Shown piece after piece: positions 8,546-20,897 of a DNA stretch of 64,000 nt. Numbering within the stretch: position 1 is the first letter of the stretch; each line of letters opens with the position of its first letter. The notes under the pieces are model-generated. The model was not told the origin of the DNA. It was given only the letters and a program-made list of their open reading frames with translations, and did not search any database. Position numbers and translations under genes: made by a program. Source of the DNA: Pseudonocardia autotrophica (GTDB taxonomy: Bacteria; Actinomycetota; Actinomycetes; Mycobacteriales; Pseudonocardiaceae); contig NZ_JNYD01000004.1 of NCBI RefSeq assembly GCF_000717175.1, positions 124,001 to 188,000 of the forward strand. The letters run 5' to 3'.

Positions 8546-8883
8546 CGGTGCTCCAGCAGCGGGCCCAGCGCCGCGGTCGCCCGGCGGGACACCTCGGCGG
8601 CGGCGCTCGCCGTCGTCGCGACGACGAGGTCGGCCAGGGCTCCGCGGTCCAGCCCGTCGGCGGCCGGCCCGAAGGCCAGCCCGGTCAACGCGCCGGTGCT
8701 GTCCACGGTCGCCCGGACGGCGCCGTCGGGGCTGGCGGCGGTGGCGGTCAACGCCGCGATCTCGGCCTGCGCCAGCTCGGCGCGGCCCCGCAGCTCCTCG
8801 ATCCGGCGCCGGTAGTCGGCGAGCCAGGTCTGCCCGTCGCCGAGAACACCGACGCGGGGAACGCTGCTGCTGGGAACACTCAT
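8542..8883 (-). CDS. YbaB/EbfC family DNA-binding-like protein
   Basis: The protein has 113 residues. The first 60 or so include a coiled helix (Arg-Arg-Arg-Ile-Glu-Glu-Leu-Arg-Gly-Arg-Ala-Glu). A small beta region, Val-Arg-Ala-Thr-Val-Asp-Ser-Thr-Gly-Ala-Leu-Thr-Gly-Leu, and a C-terminal helix follow, as in YbaB/EbfC nucleoid proteins. Many actinobacterial ESX-substrate operons begin with such a gene. The ATG start heads the three-gene operon. Whether it binds DNA or acts as a protein partner is unknown. Confidence 0.7.
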   Translation of the reverse strand: MSVPSSSVPRVGVLGDGQTWLADYRRRIEELRGRAELAQAEIAALTATAASPDGAVRATVDSTGALTGLAFGPAADGLDRGALADLVVATTASAAAEVSRRATAALGPLLEHR

Positions 8884-8958
8884 GGGCGCGGACCGTAGGG
8901 ATCACGGTCCGCGCCCATGGCGCTTCGGACGATCACTTCACGATCGTCAACGGCCGGC

Positions 8959-11571
<2,613 letters not shown>

Positions 11572-11628
11572 CCCCGTGTCTCCTCGGGTCGTGCGGTCTC
11601 CGGGCACGTGGTGTGCCCTCTCGTAATC

Positions 11629-11664
11629 CTCAACGGCAGGAAAGTTGAGTCTGTTCCGCTCAAC
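11629..11664. promoter_or_regulatory. HAIR-type HspR operator upstream of clpB
   Basis: GTTGAGT at 11644-11650, seven spacer bases and GCTCAAC at 11658-11664 match the known HAIR consensus (CTTGAGT-N7-ACTCAAG) closely. A further CTCAAC half-site lies at 11629-11634, forming an overlapping inverted repeat with the GTTGAG arm at 11644. The site is 73 nt or more before the clpB ATG. HspR, encoded at 12275-12748, is the expected repressor. Confidence 0.85.
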
Positions 11665-11759
11665 GCGGAGAAAGTCTACGCATCGCACCCCCGCGGTGCC
11701 CGCCGGGCGACCTGCCGGCGTCGCGGCGAGAGCGTGATCGGCGCGCTAGCGTGCACCGC

Positions 11760-12236
11760 ATGGCAGAGAACGTCGTGGTGGTGACCGGTGCCGAGCCCCG
11801 GCAGGTGCTCGACGTGCTCGGCGCGCTCGACGGCGCGGGCTCGCTGGAGCTGCGGGCCGCGGCGATCGTGCACCGGGACGCCGACGGCGCGCTCTCCCTC
11901 GACCACGAGACCGGCGACGCGGTGTCCTTCACCGAACGGCACCCGCGCCTCGGCGCGCTGGTCACCCTGCTGCTCGGGCCGATCGACACCCTGCTGTTCG
12001 GCAACCAGCTGGTGTCCCTCTACGGCGCCGCCGAGCAGAGCCCGGAGGAGCTGGCGATCGGCCACCTCGCCCGGACGGTCCCGGCGGGCGGCACGGCCGT
12101 AATCGCCGACGTCGACGAGCCGGACCCCGGCCTGCTCGACGCGAGACTGCCCGGCGCGACCCTGGCCCGGCGCCCGTACGCGGACGTGGAGCGGGAGATC
12201 GACGCGACCCGCGAGGGCTCCGCCGAGAACGGCTGA
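11760..12236 (+). CDS. DUF1269-like small membrane-associated protein
   Basis: The protein has 158 residues. It begins with a short beta-type segment, then Val-Leu-Asp-Val-Leu-Gly-Ala-Leu and Ala-Ala-Ala-Ile-Val-His-Arg-Asp-Ala-Asp-Gly-Ala-Leu, a layout like the DUF1269 family. A moderately hydrophobic central region (about 65-90) follows. The function is unknown. The ATG at 11760 is preferred over a GTG at 11751. The gene is divergent from clpB across the HAIR region, so it may respond to HspR as well (inference). It is convergent with hspR, with an inverted repeat between them. Confidence 0.65.
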   Translation: MAENVVVVTGAEPRQVLDVLGALDGAGSLELRAAAIVHRDADGALSLDHETGDAVSFTERHPRLGALVTLLLGPIDTLLFGNQLVSLYGAAEQSPEELAIGHLARTVPAGGTAVIADVDEPDPGLLDARLPGATLARRPYADVEREIDATREGSAENG

Positions 12237-12260
12237 ACCCCGCACCGCGCGGTACGGGGT
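12237..12260. terminator. Inverted repeat between convergent genes
   Basis: ACCCCGCACCG and CGGTACGGGGT form an almost perfect inverted repeat (one mismatch) directly after the stop of the DUF1269-like gene and before the end of hspR. It is a likely bidirectional terminator. Confidence 0.55.
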
Positions 12261-12274
12261 CCGGCACATCCGTC

Positions 12275-12748
12275 TCAGTCCTGCGGGTCGGAACGGCGGC
12301 GCGGGGCCCGCGGTTTCCACACCACGACCTGCGAGCCCCGTTCGGTCGGGACCAGGTCGCGGCGGTAGCTCTGGTGCACCATCGCGGCCGCCTGCTGGGC
12401 CGCCGCGTGCGCGGCCGCCAGCTCCTCGGTCAGCTCCTCGACCCGGGAGCGCAGCTGGTCGACCAGCTGCTCCAGCTCGATGATCCGCTTCACCCCGGCG
12501 AGGTTCACGCCCTCCTCCTGGGAGAGCCGCTGGACCTCGCGGAGCAGCGCGATGTCACGGGCCGAGTACCGCCGGCCGCCGCCGGGGGACCGGCCGGGGC
12601 TCACCAGCCCCAGCCGGTCGTAGCTGCGCAGGGTCTGCGCGTGCAGCCCCGACAGCTCGGCGGCGATGGAGATCACGAAGACCGGGGTGTCCTGGCCCGC
12701 GCCGGGCGGGAGGGCGCCCTCGGGGCCACGGCCGTCACGGTCCGACAT
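12275..12748 (-). CDS. hspR: Heat-shock repressor HspR (MerR family)
   Basis: The protein has 157 residues. A MerR-type winged helix-turn-helix lies at about 24-95 (Ser-Gly-Leu-His-Ala-Gln-Thr-Leu-Arg-Ser-Tyr-Asp-Arg-Leu-Gly-Leu), then a coiled segment and a basic tail. HspR binds HAIR repeats and represses dnaK and clpB; in Streptomyces and mycobacteria DnaK acts as its co-repressor. It is the last gene of dnaK-grpE-dnaJ-hspR, 24 nt after dnaJ. HAIR-type sites are seen before both dnaK and clpB in this window, which supports autoregulation of the operon. Confidence 0.95.
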   Translation of the reverse strand: MSDRDGRGPEGALPPGAGQDTPVFVISIAAELSGLHAQTLRSYDRLGLVSPGRSPGGGRRYSARDIALLREVQRLSQEEGVNLAGVKRIIELEQLVDQLRSRVEELTEELAAAHAAAQQAAAMVHQSYRRDLVPTERGSQVVVWKPRAPRRRSDPQD

Positions 12749-12772
12749 GTCCCCTCACCTCGTCCCTCGTGC

Positions 12773-13981
12773 TCAGCGTTCGCCCGCGAGCAGGTCCGCC
12801 CGTGGGTCGGACGCCTTCGTCGCGTCCGCGTACTCCTGCAACGCCGCCGCCGCGGCCTCGTCGAGCCGCTGCGGGATCGCGACCTCGACGGTGACGAGGA
12901 GGTCGCCGGCGCCCTTCTTCGCCTGCACGCCGCGCCCGCGGACCCGGAAGGTCCGGCCGCTCTGGGTCCCCGCGGGGATCTTGAGCGACACCGTGGAGTC
13001 GAGCGTCGGCACGGTCAGCGTCGCACCCTGGACGAGCTCGGGGAAGGTCACCGGCACCTTCAGGGTGAGGTCGTTCGGGTTCTTCGCCGAGCGCCCGAAG
13101 ACCCGGTGCGGCGTGACGCTCATCCGCACGTAGAGGTCGCCGGGCGGACCGCCGTAGCGGCCCGGCTCGCCCTTGCCGGGCAGCCGGATGCGCTGCCCGT
13201 CGTCGACCCCCGCCGGCACGCGGACGGTCAGCGTGCGCACCTTGGTGCTCACGCCGTCGCCGCCGCACTCCGGGCAGGGCTCGTCGACGACCCGGCCGGT
13301 GCCGCGGCAGTCCCGGCACGGCTCGGAGAAGGCGAACGCCCCCTGGCTGCGGCTGACCACGCCCGCGCCGCCGCAGATCGGGCAGGTGTGCGAGCCGGTG
13401 CCGGGCCTGGCCCCGGAGCCGTGGCAGGTGTCGCAGGTCCCGGGCGAGGAGATGTTCAGCGTCATGGTGGCGCCGCGCACCGCGTCCTCGAACGGGATCG
13501 TCAGCCTGCTCTCGACGTCCGCACCCTGCTGCGGGCGCTGCCCGCCGGAGTAGCCCCCGGCGGCGGTGCTGGCACCGCGGTTGCCGAACAGGTTGCCGAA
13601 CAGGTCGCCGAGACCGCCGGCGCCCCCCGAGCCGGTCCCCTGGCCGAACAGGTCGCCCAGGTCGAAGCCCTGGGCGCCGCCCTGGCCGGGGAACCCGCCC
13701 GGGAAGCCCTGGCCGCCCGGGAAGCCGCCGGAGAACCCGCCGCCGGCGAACAGCTTGCGGGTCTCGTCGTACTCCGCGCGCTTCTCCGGGTCGGAGAGCA
13801 CGCCGTAGGCCTCGGAGACGGCCTTGAACCGGGTCTCGGCCACGGCGTCGCCCGGGTTGGCGTCGGGGTGCAGCTCGCGGGCGAGCTTGCGGTACGCCTT
13901 CTTGATCTCCGAGTCCGACGCCGAGGACGAGACGCCCAGCTCACGGTAGAAATCCTTCTCGATCCAGTCCCGCTGGGTCAT
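12773..13981 (-). CDS. dnaJ: Chaperone DnaJ (DnaJ1)
   Basis: The protein has 402 residues. It has a J domain (about 5-75) with the His-Pro-Asp motif, a Gly/Phe-rich region (about 80-150), a zinc region with four CxxCxGxG-type repeats (about 175-245) and the substrate-binding C-terminal domains. It stimulates DnaK ATPase and delivers unfolded substrates. The Gly/Phe region is long and repetitive (Gly-Gly-Phe-Pro-Gly). The ATG at 13981 is followed by Thr-Gln-Arg-Asp-Trp-Ile-Glu-Lys-Asp-Phe-Tyr, as usual for actinobacterial DnaJ1. It lies 49 nt after grpE. Confidence 0.96.
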   Translation of the reverse strand: MTQRDWIEKDFYRELGVSSSASDSEIKKAYRKLARELHPDANPGDAVAETRFKAVSEAYGVLSDPEKRAEYDETRKLFAGGGFSGGFPGGQGFPGGFPGQGGAQGFDLGDLFGQGTGSGGAGGLGDLFGNLFGNRGASTAAGGYSGGQRPQQGADVESRLTIPFEDAVRGATMTLNISSPGTCDTCHGSGARPGTGSHTCPICGGAGVVSRSQGAFAFSEPCRDCRGTGRVVDEPCPECGGDGVSTKVRTLTVRVPAGVDDGQRIRLPGKGEPGRYGGPPGDLYVRMSVTPHRVFGRSAKNPNDLTLKVPVTFPELVQGATLTVPTLDSTVSLKIPAGTQSGRTFRVRGRGVQAKKGAGDLLVTVEVAIPQRLDEAAAAALQEYADATKASDPRADLLAGER

Positions 13982-14030
13982 CCCGCCTCCTTCCGGTACG
14001 TCTGTCTGAAGTGGTGTCCGCGCGCCCGGC

Positions 14031-14761
14031 TCAGGCCGGGTTCGTCGGCTCGTCCGGCGACGGCACCGGACCCGGCTCGCCCGCGGGCGCGTCGGGCACC
14101 TCGGCCGCGGCCGGCACCTCGGACTCGGGCCGGTCGGCGACGGTGACCATCGCGGGCCGCAGCACGCGGTCCGCCATGCGGTAGCCGCGCCGCAGCACCG
14201 CGGTCAGCACGGTGACCGTGGGCCCGGGGGCCTCGGCCGGCTCGTGCTGGACGGCCTCGTGCAGCGCCGGGTCGAACAGCTCGCCGTCCGCCCCGAAGGC
14301 CTCGAGCCCGAGGCGGGTCGCCACACCGACGACCTTGTCCGCCACCGACTTGAACGGGCCGTTGAGGTCGCCGTGCTGCTCGGCGCGCTCGAGGTCGTCG
14401 AGCACGGTGAGCAGGTCGGACACGAACGAGACGCGCGCGGCCACGACCACGCCCTCCCGGTCCCGGTCCACCCGGCGCCGGTAGTTGGCGTACTCCGCGG
14501 TGACCCGCTGGAGGTCCTGGGTGCGCTCCTCGAGCTGCTTCTCCAGGTCGGCGATCCGGGGGTCGTCGAGCTCGATCCCGGGCTCGGGCTCACCACCGGG
14601 GGCGGCCCCGGCCGGGGCGCCGGCAGCCTGCTGGCTGCCGACGTCGGCCGAGGACCGGACCTCCCCCGTCAGGGGGTCGATCCGGCGCCGGTCGCGCACG
14701 CGGACCGGCTCCTCCTGCTCCCCCTCCGGGCCCGGCCTGCGGTCGGATCCGTACGGGGTGC

Positions 14762-14765
<4 letters not shown>
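14031..14765 (-). CDS. grpE: Nucleotide exchange factor GrpE
   Basis: The protein has 244 residues. A charged N-terminal tail of about 80 residues leads into the long dimeric coiled coil (Glu-Lys-Gln-Leu-Glu-Glu-Arg...Tyr-Ala-Asn-Tyr-Arg-Arg-Arg). The beta-sheet head follows, ending near [12 protein letters not shown]. It releases ADP from DnaK. The GTG at 14765 overlaps the dnaK stop (GTGA). The C-terminus is extended by about 35 Pro/Ala/Glu-rich residues. Confidence 0.95.
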
Positions 14766-16633
<1,868 letters not shown>

Positions 16634-16717
16634 GGTGTGTGCCTCCGTGTCGAACACTGTGTCTGTCGAACGCTGTGCTTCGTAGTGCTGTGTAGAACTG
16701 TCGGGTTCCGTACCGCC

Positions 16718-16845
16718 GTTGAGCGGATCCGGCTCAAGTTTCGCGATCGAGGCGCCTGCCGTCAACCCGGCCTTGAGCCTAGCTCACTCAACTTGCTGCC
16801 CGGTCCAACGGGCGGCGTACCCGACTTGTTCCCACCCGACTCAAC
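16718..16845. promoter_or_regulatory. Three evenly spaced HAIR-type HspR operators upstream of dnaK
   Basis: Site 1 is GTTGAGC-N7-GCTCAAG (16718-16738). Site 2 is CTTGAGC-N7-ACTCAAC (16772-16792). Site 3 is CTTGTTC-N7-ACTCAAC (16825-16845), with one degenerate half. Start-to-start spacing is 54 and 53 bp, close to five helical turns, so all would lie on one face. HspR is the expected binder. The rest of the 274-bp gap (16634-16907) holds no gene. Confidence 0.85.
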
Positions 16846-16907
16846 TTTTCCGCGGATCGCGGAGTCTGTCGTCGTCTAGCGGAGGAACGAGAAAGCCGTA
16901 GAGCTCC

Positions 16908-17348
16908 TTACAACGCGGGAGCGGGCCGCGGCGGCGGCACCTCGTCCCCCGGGCGCGGGAGCGTCTCCTCGACCGGGGCCAGGGCCCGGTGGTGCTCCGG
17001 GTCGGCGACGGCCTCGCCGGTGGCGTCCCGGTACTCCAGCCCGCCCTCGGGGTCCAGGTCGGCGACGTACCCGGCCGCGGCGAGCTGCTCCTCGTCGAGG
17101 TCGCGCAGCAGCTCCCAGCGGCTCGGCACCACGCGGTAGTCCGGCCAGTCCAGGTGGCCGTAGGCGTCGTGCAGGTCGGCCAGCAGCCCGGCGAACACCT
17201 GCTGCCAGCGCAGCGGCATCGCCTCGGCGAGCCCGCGGGGCACCACCAGGTAGTCCGGGCCGGCGCCCGGGGCGGGGCGGTCGAGGTAGTCGGCCAGCGG
17301 CGTGGTCGAGCGCGGGCGGGACGGACGGGACGCGTCCGGGCGGGCCAT
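16908..17348 (-). CDS. Conserved hypothetical, last gene of T4SS-like operon
   Basis: The protein has 146 residues, is soluble and acidic, and has no signal or membrane segment. It contains Trp- and Tyr-rich stretches (Leu-Arg-Trp-Gln-Gln-Val-Phe; Leu-Asp-Trp-Pro-Asp-Tyr-Arg) and a Pro-rich tail. No known family is recognised. It starts 22 nt after the NlpC/P60 gene on the same strand, so it is probably the promoter-distal gene of the secretion-like operon and could be a cytoplasmic accessory or adaptor (inference). Confidence 0.65.
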   Translation of the reverse strand: MARPDASRPSRPRSTTPLADYLDRPAPGAGPDYLVVPRGLAEAMPLRWQQVFAGLLADLHDAYGHLDWPDYRVVPSRWELLRDLDEEQLAAAGYVADLDPEGGLEYRDATGEAVADPEHHRALAPVEETLPRPGDEVPPPRPAPAL

Positions 17349-17370
17349 CGTGCGTGCTCCCGAATGGGGT

Positions 17371-18381
17371 TCAGGCGGTGTTGGAGGGGGTGCCCGGGCG
17401 GGTCGCGAGGGGCACGAGCTCCTTGTAGTCCCAGTTTACGGGCTGCACCCGGACGTTCTGCCCGCTGTAGGGCGCCTCGACCATCTGGTCGTTGCCCAGG
17501 TAGAGGAACACGTGGTGGATCGTCGTCGGGTCGGTGCGGTCGTAGGCGTAGAACATCAGGTCGCCGGCCTGGGCCTGGCGAACGGGGAGGTGGCCGCCGG
17601 CCCGGTACTGGTCCCGGGACACCCGGGGGAGCTTGATCCCGGCCTTCTCGAACGCCCGCAGCATCAGCCCCGAGCAGTCGTAGGTGTTCGGGCCGGTGGC
17701 GCCCCAGACGTACGGCTTGCCGACCTCGCCGAGGGCGAACTCGATGGCCGTCCGGGCGACCCCGGCCGGGAGCTCGGCCGAGCCGCTCCCGCAGCCGGTG
17801 GGGTCGGTGACGTCGCCGAGCTGCTCGACGAGGTCCGCCGCGAGCCCCTCCCACTTCGCGTAGGCGCTGGGGAAGGCCGACCGCTGCACGGTCTGGGCCG
17901 CCACGGTGACCGGTTGGTCCTCCCAGTCCGGCACCTGCAGCAACCGGTCGTAGAAGATCCGCGCGCTGTAGTTCGGGTCGGTGACCTGCGCCGGCGAGCC
18001 CCAGCCCTGGGAGGGCCGCTGCTGGAAAAGCCCGAGCGAGTCCCGGTCGCCGTAGTCGATGTTGCGGAGCGTCGACTCCTGCATCGCCGTGGCCAGCGCG
18101 ACGAGCCACGCCCGCGGCGGAGCCTGCAGCTCCTTGCCGACGCCGATGATCGTCGCGGCGTTCTGCCGCTGCTCGTCCGTCAGCGTGTCGATGGTCGCCC
18201 CCGCCGCGCCCCCGCGCCCGACGGTCCCGATAGGCCCGATGCCGGCGTCGCACCCGCTGGTGACCCGCGGCTGCCCGGCGTTGGGCGCGAAGGCGAGGAA
18301 ACCGAGCGTCAGGAAGACGACGAGCGCGACGCCGATCGCCACGAAGGGCAGCAGCAGCCGCAGCGGCCGGAGCAGGCGCAC
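17371..18381 (-). CDS. VirB1-like peptidoglycan hydrolase, lysozyme-like plus NlpC/P60
   Basis: The protein has 336 residues. An N-terminal membrane anchor (about 8-30) is followed by a domain with Ala-Met-Gln-Glu-Ser and Ser-Leu-Gly-Leu-Phe-Gln-Gln-Arg (about 95-120), which resembles the catalytic Glu region of lysozyme/transglycosylase-like domains. A C-terminal NlpC/P60 domain has Cys in Tyr-Asp-Cys-Ser-Gly (about 237) and His in Ile-His-His-Val-Phe-Leu-Tyr-Leu-Gly. Such two-domain hydrolases accompany Gram-positive conjugation systems, where they open the wall for the channel. The GTG start lies 5 nt after the VirB8-like gene, supporting a single operon. Confidence 0.85.
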   Translation of the reverse strand: MRLLRPLRLLLPFVAIGVALVVFLTLGFLAFAPNAGQPRVTSGCDAGIGPIGTVGRGGAAGATIDTLTDEQRQNAATIIGVGKELQAPPRAWLVALATAMQESTLRNIDYGDRDSLGLFQQRPSQGWGSPAQVTDPNYSARIFYDRLLQVPDWEDQPVTVAAQTVQRSAFPSAYAKWEGLAADLVEQLGDVTDPTGCGSGSAELPAGVARTAIEFALGEVGKPYVWGATGPNTYDCSGLMLRAFEKAGIKLPRVSRDQYRAGGHLPVRQAQAGDLMFYAYDRTDPTTIHHVFLYLGNDQMVEAPYSGQNVRVQPVNWDYKELVPLATRPGTPSNTA

Positions 18382-18385
18382 CCCG

Positions 18386-18976
18386 TCAGGCCCGGTCGTA
18401 GCCGGAGACGCGCCAGCCCGCCTCGGTGTCGACGACCGTGACCTGCAGGGTCAGCGCGTCCGTCGGCACGTCGACGACGACGGAGGCGGGGGACACCTGC
18501 GTGGCCGTCGCCGATCCCGTCACCCGGGTGGCCGGGATGTTGGCGGGGTCGACGCCGGTGAGCGTGCCGACGTACTCCGGCGTCGTGTACGGGACGAGCG
18601 AGTTCACCCACTGCTGGTTGGTGGTGCCCGCGGGGTGGGTGGCCCAGGCGGTGGCCCAGTTCTGCGCCACCTGCAGCGCCTCGGCCGGGGCGGCGGAGAG
18701 CGGCAGCGTGGTCGGGGTCAGCGCCGCCACCGGCGGGAGGGCCGTCGGGGTGGGCGAGGCGGGGGCCCGGGCCCCGGTCGTGGCCGTCGTCGCGCCGGGC
18801 TTGGTCACCACCGGCGCCTGCGCGGGCGGACGGAGCGCACCCACGGCCAGGCTGACCAGCACGGCCAGGCCGAGCACGACGACGACGGTGACCGCGAGCC
18901 GCAGCGGGGTGCGGAGGGGCCACCCCCACACCGCCCGGTAGGCGGCCGCGCGCCCGCGCGGGGACCTAATCGGCAT
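18386..18976 (-). CDS. VirB8/TcpC-like conjugal-transfer-type protein
   Basis: The protein has 196 residues. One membrane helix (about 25-47), a Thr/Ala/Pro linker and a C-terminal domain of about 110 residues (Ala-Gln-Asn-Trp-Ala-Thr-Ala-Trp...Gly-Trp-Arg-Val-Ser-Gly-Tyr) match the NTF2-like extracytoplasmic fold of VirB8/TcpC family channel proteins. It should be a single-pass protein bridging the membrane channel and the wall-side components. The ATG at 18976 lies inside the 3' end of the VirB6-like gene (11-nt overlap). Confidence 0.75.
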   Translation of the reverse strand: MPIRSPRGRAAAYRAVWGWPLRTPLRLAVTVVVVLGLAVLVSLAVGALRPPAQAPVVTKPGATTATTGARAPASPTPTALPPVAALTPTTLPLSAAPAEALQVAQNWATAWATHPAGTTNQQWVNSLVPYTTPEYVGTLTGVDPANIPATRVTGSATATQVSPASVVVDVPTDALTLQVTVVDTEAGWRVSGYDRA

Positions 18977-20897
18977 CGCGGCCCGTCCGGGCGGGGCGGT
19001 AGATCCGGTAGACCGGGACGCCGTCGACGAGCTCGGCGTCGACCGGTCGGGCCTGGACGGCGCGGGCCGCCGCCGGATCCGACCTGCGGTAGATCACGCG
19101 CTCGTCGATCTCGCTGGGGTCGTTGCGCGTGGGGTACGCGCCGGTCGCCGCCGGGGTCGGGGACCCGCCCGCGGGCAGGGCCGGACGGCGCGCGGCCGAG
19201 AGGGCGGCGGCGTCCGCGCCGGTGACCTCGGCGTGCCGCCGCGGGGTGCGCGCACCCGGTCCGGCCGGGCTGACCGTGGCCTGCACGGGAGGGACGCGGG
19301 AGTACTCGGCCTCGGGGCGCACGGCGTCGGGATCGTCCCCGGCGCCGGACCCCCGGCGCTCGTTCCACCAGCGGCCCTGCCGGTCCTCGGGGTCCGCGCC
19401 GCGGACCCGCTGCCACACCCGGGACATGGGGCCGCCGCCGATCGACGGCACGATCCCGCCGAACTGGTCCCGCGTCAGCGACACCATCGACACCAGCCGC
19501 CGGAAGGGCCGCGCGACCGCCCACAGCACGACCGTGACCACGCCGGTGACCAGCAACGACAGCCAGAGGTCGATGCCCGCGCCGGGCCGGAACAGCGACA
19601 CCACGAGCAGCGCGTGCAGCCCGGCCAGCGCGCCCACGATGATCGTGTTGACGATCGCGGCGCCGGCCACGCGCAGCAGCGCGGGCAGCACGTCCGGCTT
19701 CAGCACCGCCACCACGGCGATCGCCGGCGCCGTCATCACCATCAGCCGCAGCAGCAGCATCGCGACCAGCACCAGCACCTTCGACAGCAGCTGGAACAGC
19801 GCGATGCACACCGCCTGCACCACCGACAGCACGCCGACGCCGACGCGGCTGCCGGACTCGCCCTGGAAGTAGCTGTACCGGTCGCCCATCTGCCCGGCGA
19901 GCGTGGCGTAGTCGTTCTTCTTCTGCTCGGCCAGCTGCGGGGTGTCCTGCCCCTCGGCGACCTCGTTGATCGTGAAGGTCGACGCGCGCAGCAGCGGCCG
20001 GCCGAGGTCCGTGGCCTGCGGGACGTCCGGCGAGCCGAAGTTGCCGCGCAGCCAGTTCGTGTAGACCACCTGGTCGACCAGCACGGTCGGCAGCGTGTCC
20101 CGGTCGCCCAGGCCGACCTGGGAGAGGAAGCCCTCCTGCATCTGCGTGACGCCGTCGAGCAGCAGCGTGTCCGCCGCCCGCGCCCAGTTCACCGGGGCCA
20201 GGTAGGCCGCGCCGGCGAGCACCAGGGCGCCGAGCGCGAACGCCGCCCGCTGCGTCTGCCGGGCCAGGTCGCCGCGCAGCGCCAGGACCAGCAGGATCAC
20301 CGCGAGGATCACCAGCGCCACGCCGATCCACAGCGTGAACACCGAGTCGTACATGGCCCGCGTGGCCGCGGTGATCACGTTGTCCAGCGGGTCGAGCAGG
20401 GCCCCGCCGTCCGCGATCAGGTAGTGCGCCCAGTTCACGCCGCCCACGGCGAACTTCGCGACGTTGAACGTCTGGTTGCCGAGCCACGTGTCCGTGGTCG
20501 TCGCCGGGTTGAGGACGCCGCCGGCGCAGCCCAGGTCGTAGTTGTGCCAGGTCATCCCGGCGTAGCCGACCTCGCGGTACACCGAGCCGGGCTCGCCGCC
20601 GTCGGGCCGGGGCGGGTCCAGCGAGCCCACGAGTCCGGTGCCGGGGCGGTCCGGCTCGGGGCTCTGCTTGCAGTCGAAGCCCTGTGCGACGGCCGGGCTG
20701 CCGACCAGCCCGCTGCCCGCCACCACGGCGAGGACCAGCAGCAGGGCGGCGCCGCGACGACGGCGCGGGGCCCCGGCGTGCCGGCGGGCGCGGTCCTTGC
20801 GTACCGCGACCACCACGGCGGCGGCCAGGACGAGCAGTACCGCCAGGAGCCCGGTGGTCCCGCCGGTCGACGCCGTGACGGACGCCGCGGCGTTCAC
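18966..20897 (-). CDS. VirB6/TrbL-like polytopic membrane protein
   Basis: The protein has 643 residues. There is an N-terminal hydrophobic segment (about 15-32) and a second, signal-like segment ending Ala-Val-Ala-Gln (about 48-68). A Cys-containing extracellular loop follows, then about six membrane helices (about 150-480), and then a hydrophilic Pro/Arg-rich C-terminal tail of about 150 residues. This matches the VirB6/TrbL type of inner channel protein. The GTG at 20897 overlaps the VirB4-like stop (GTGA). The long cytoplasmic tail may dock the ATPase (inference). Confidence 0.78.
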   Translation of the reverse strand: MNAAASVTASTGGTTGLLAVLLVLAAAVVVAVRKDRARRHAGAPRRRRGAALLLVLAVVAGSGLVGSPAVAQGFDCKQSPEPDRPGTGLVGSLDPPRPDGGEPGSVYREVGYAGMTWHNYDLGCAGGVLNPATTTDTWLGNQTFNVAKFAVGGVNWAHYLIADGGALLDPLDNVITAATRAMYDSVFTLWIGVALVILAVILLVLALRGDLARQTQRAAFALGALVLAGAAYLAPVNWARAADTLLLDGVTQMQEGFLSQVGLGDRDTLPTVLVDQVVYTNWLRGNFGSPDVPQATDLGRPLLRASTFTINEVAEGQDTPQLAEQKKNDYATLAGQMGDRYSYFQGESGSRVGVGVLSVVQAVCIALFQLLSKVLVLVAMLLLRLMVMTAPAIAVVAVLKPDVLPALLRVAGAAIVNTIIVGALAGLHALLVVSLFRPGAGIDLWLSLLVTGVVTVVLWAVARPFRRLVSMVSLTRDQFGGIVPSIGGGPMSRVWQRVRGADPEDRQGRWWNERRGSGAGDDPDAVRPEAEYSRVPPVQATVSPAGPGARTPRRHAEVTGADAAALSAARRPALPAGGSPTPAATGAYPTRNDPSEIDERVIYRRSDPAAARAVQARPVDAELVDGVPVYRIYRPARTGRDAD

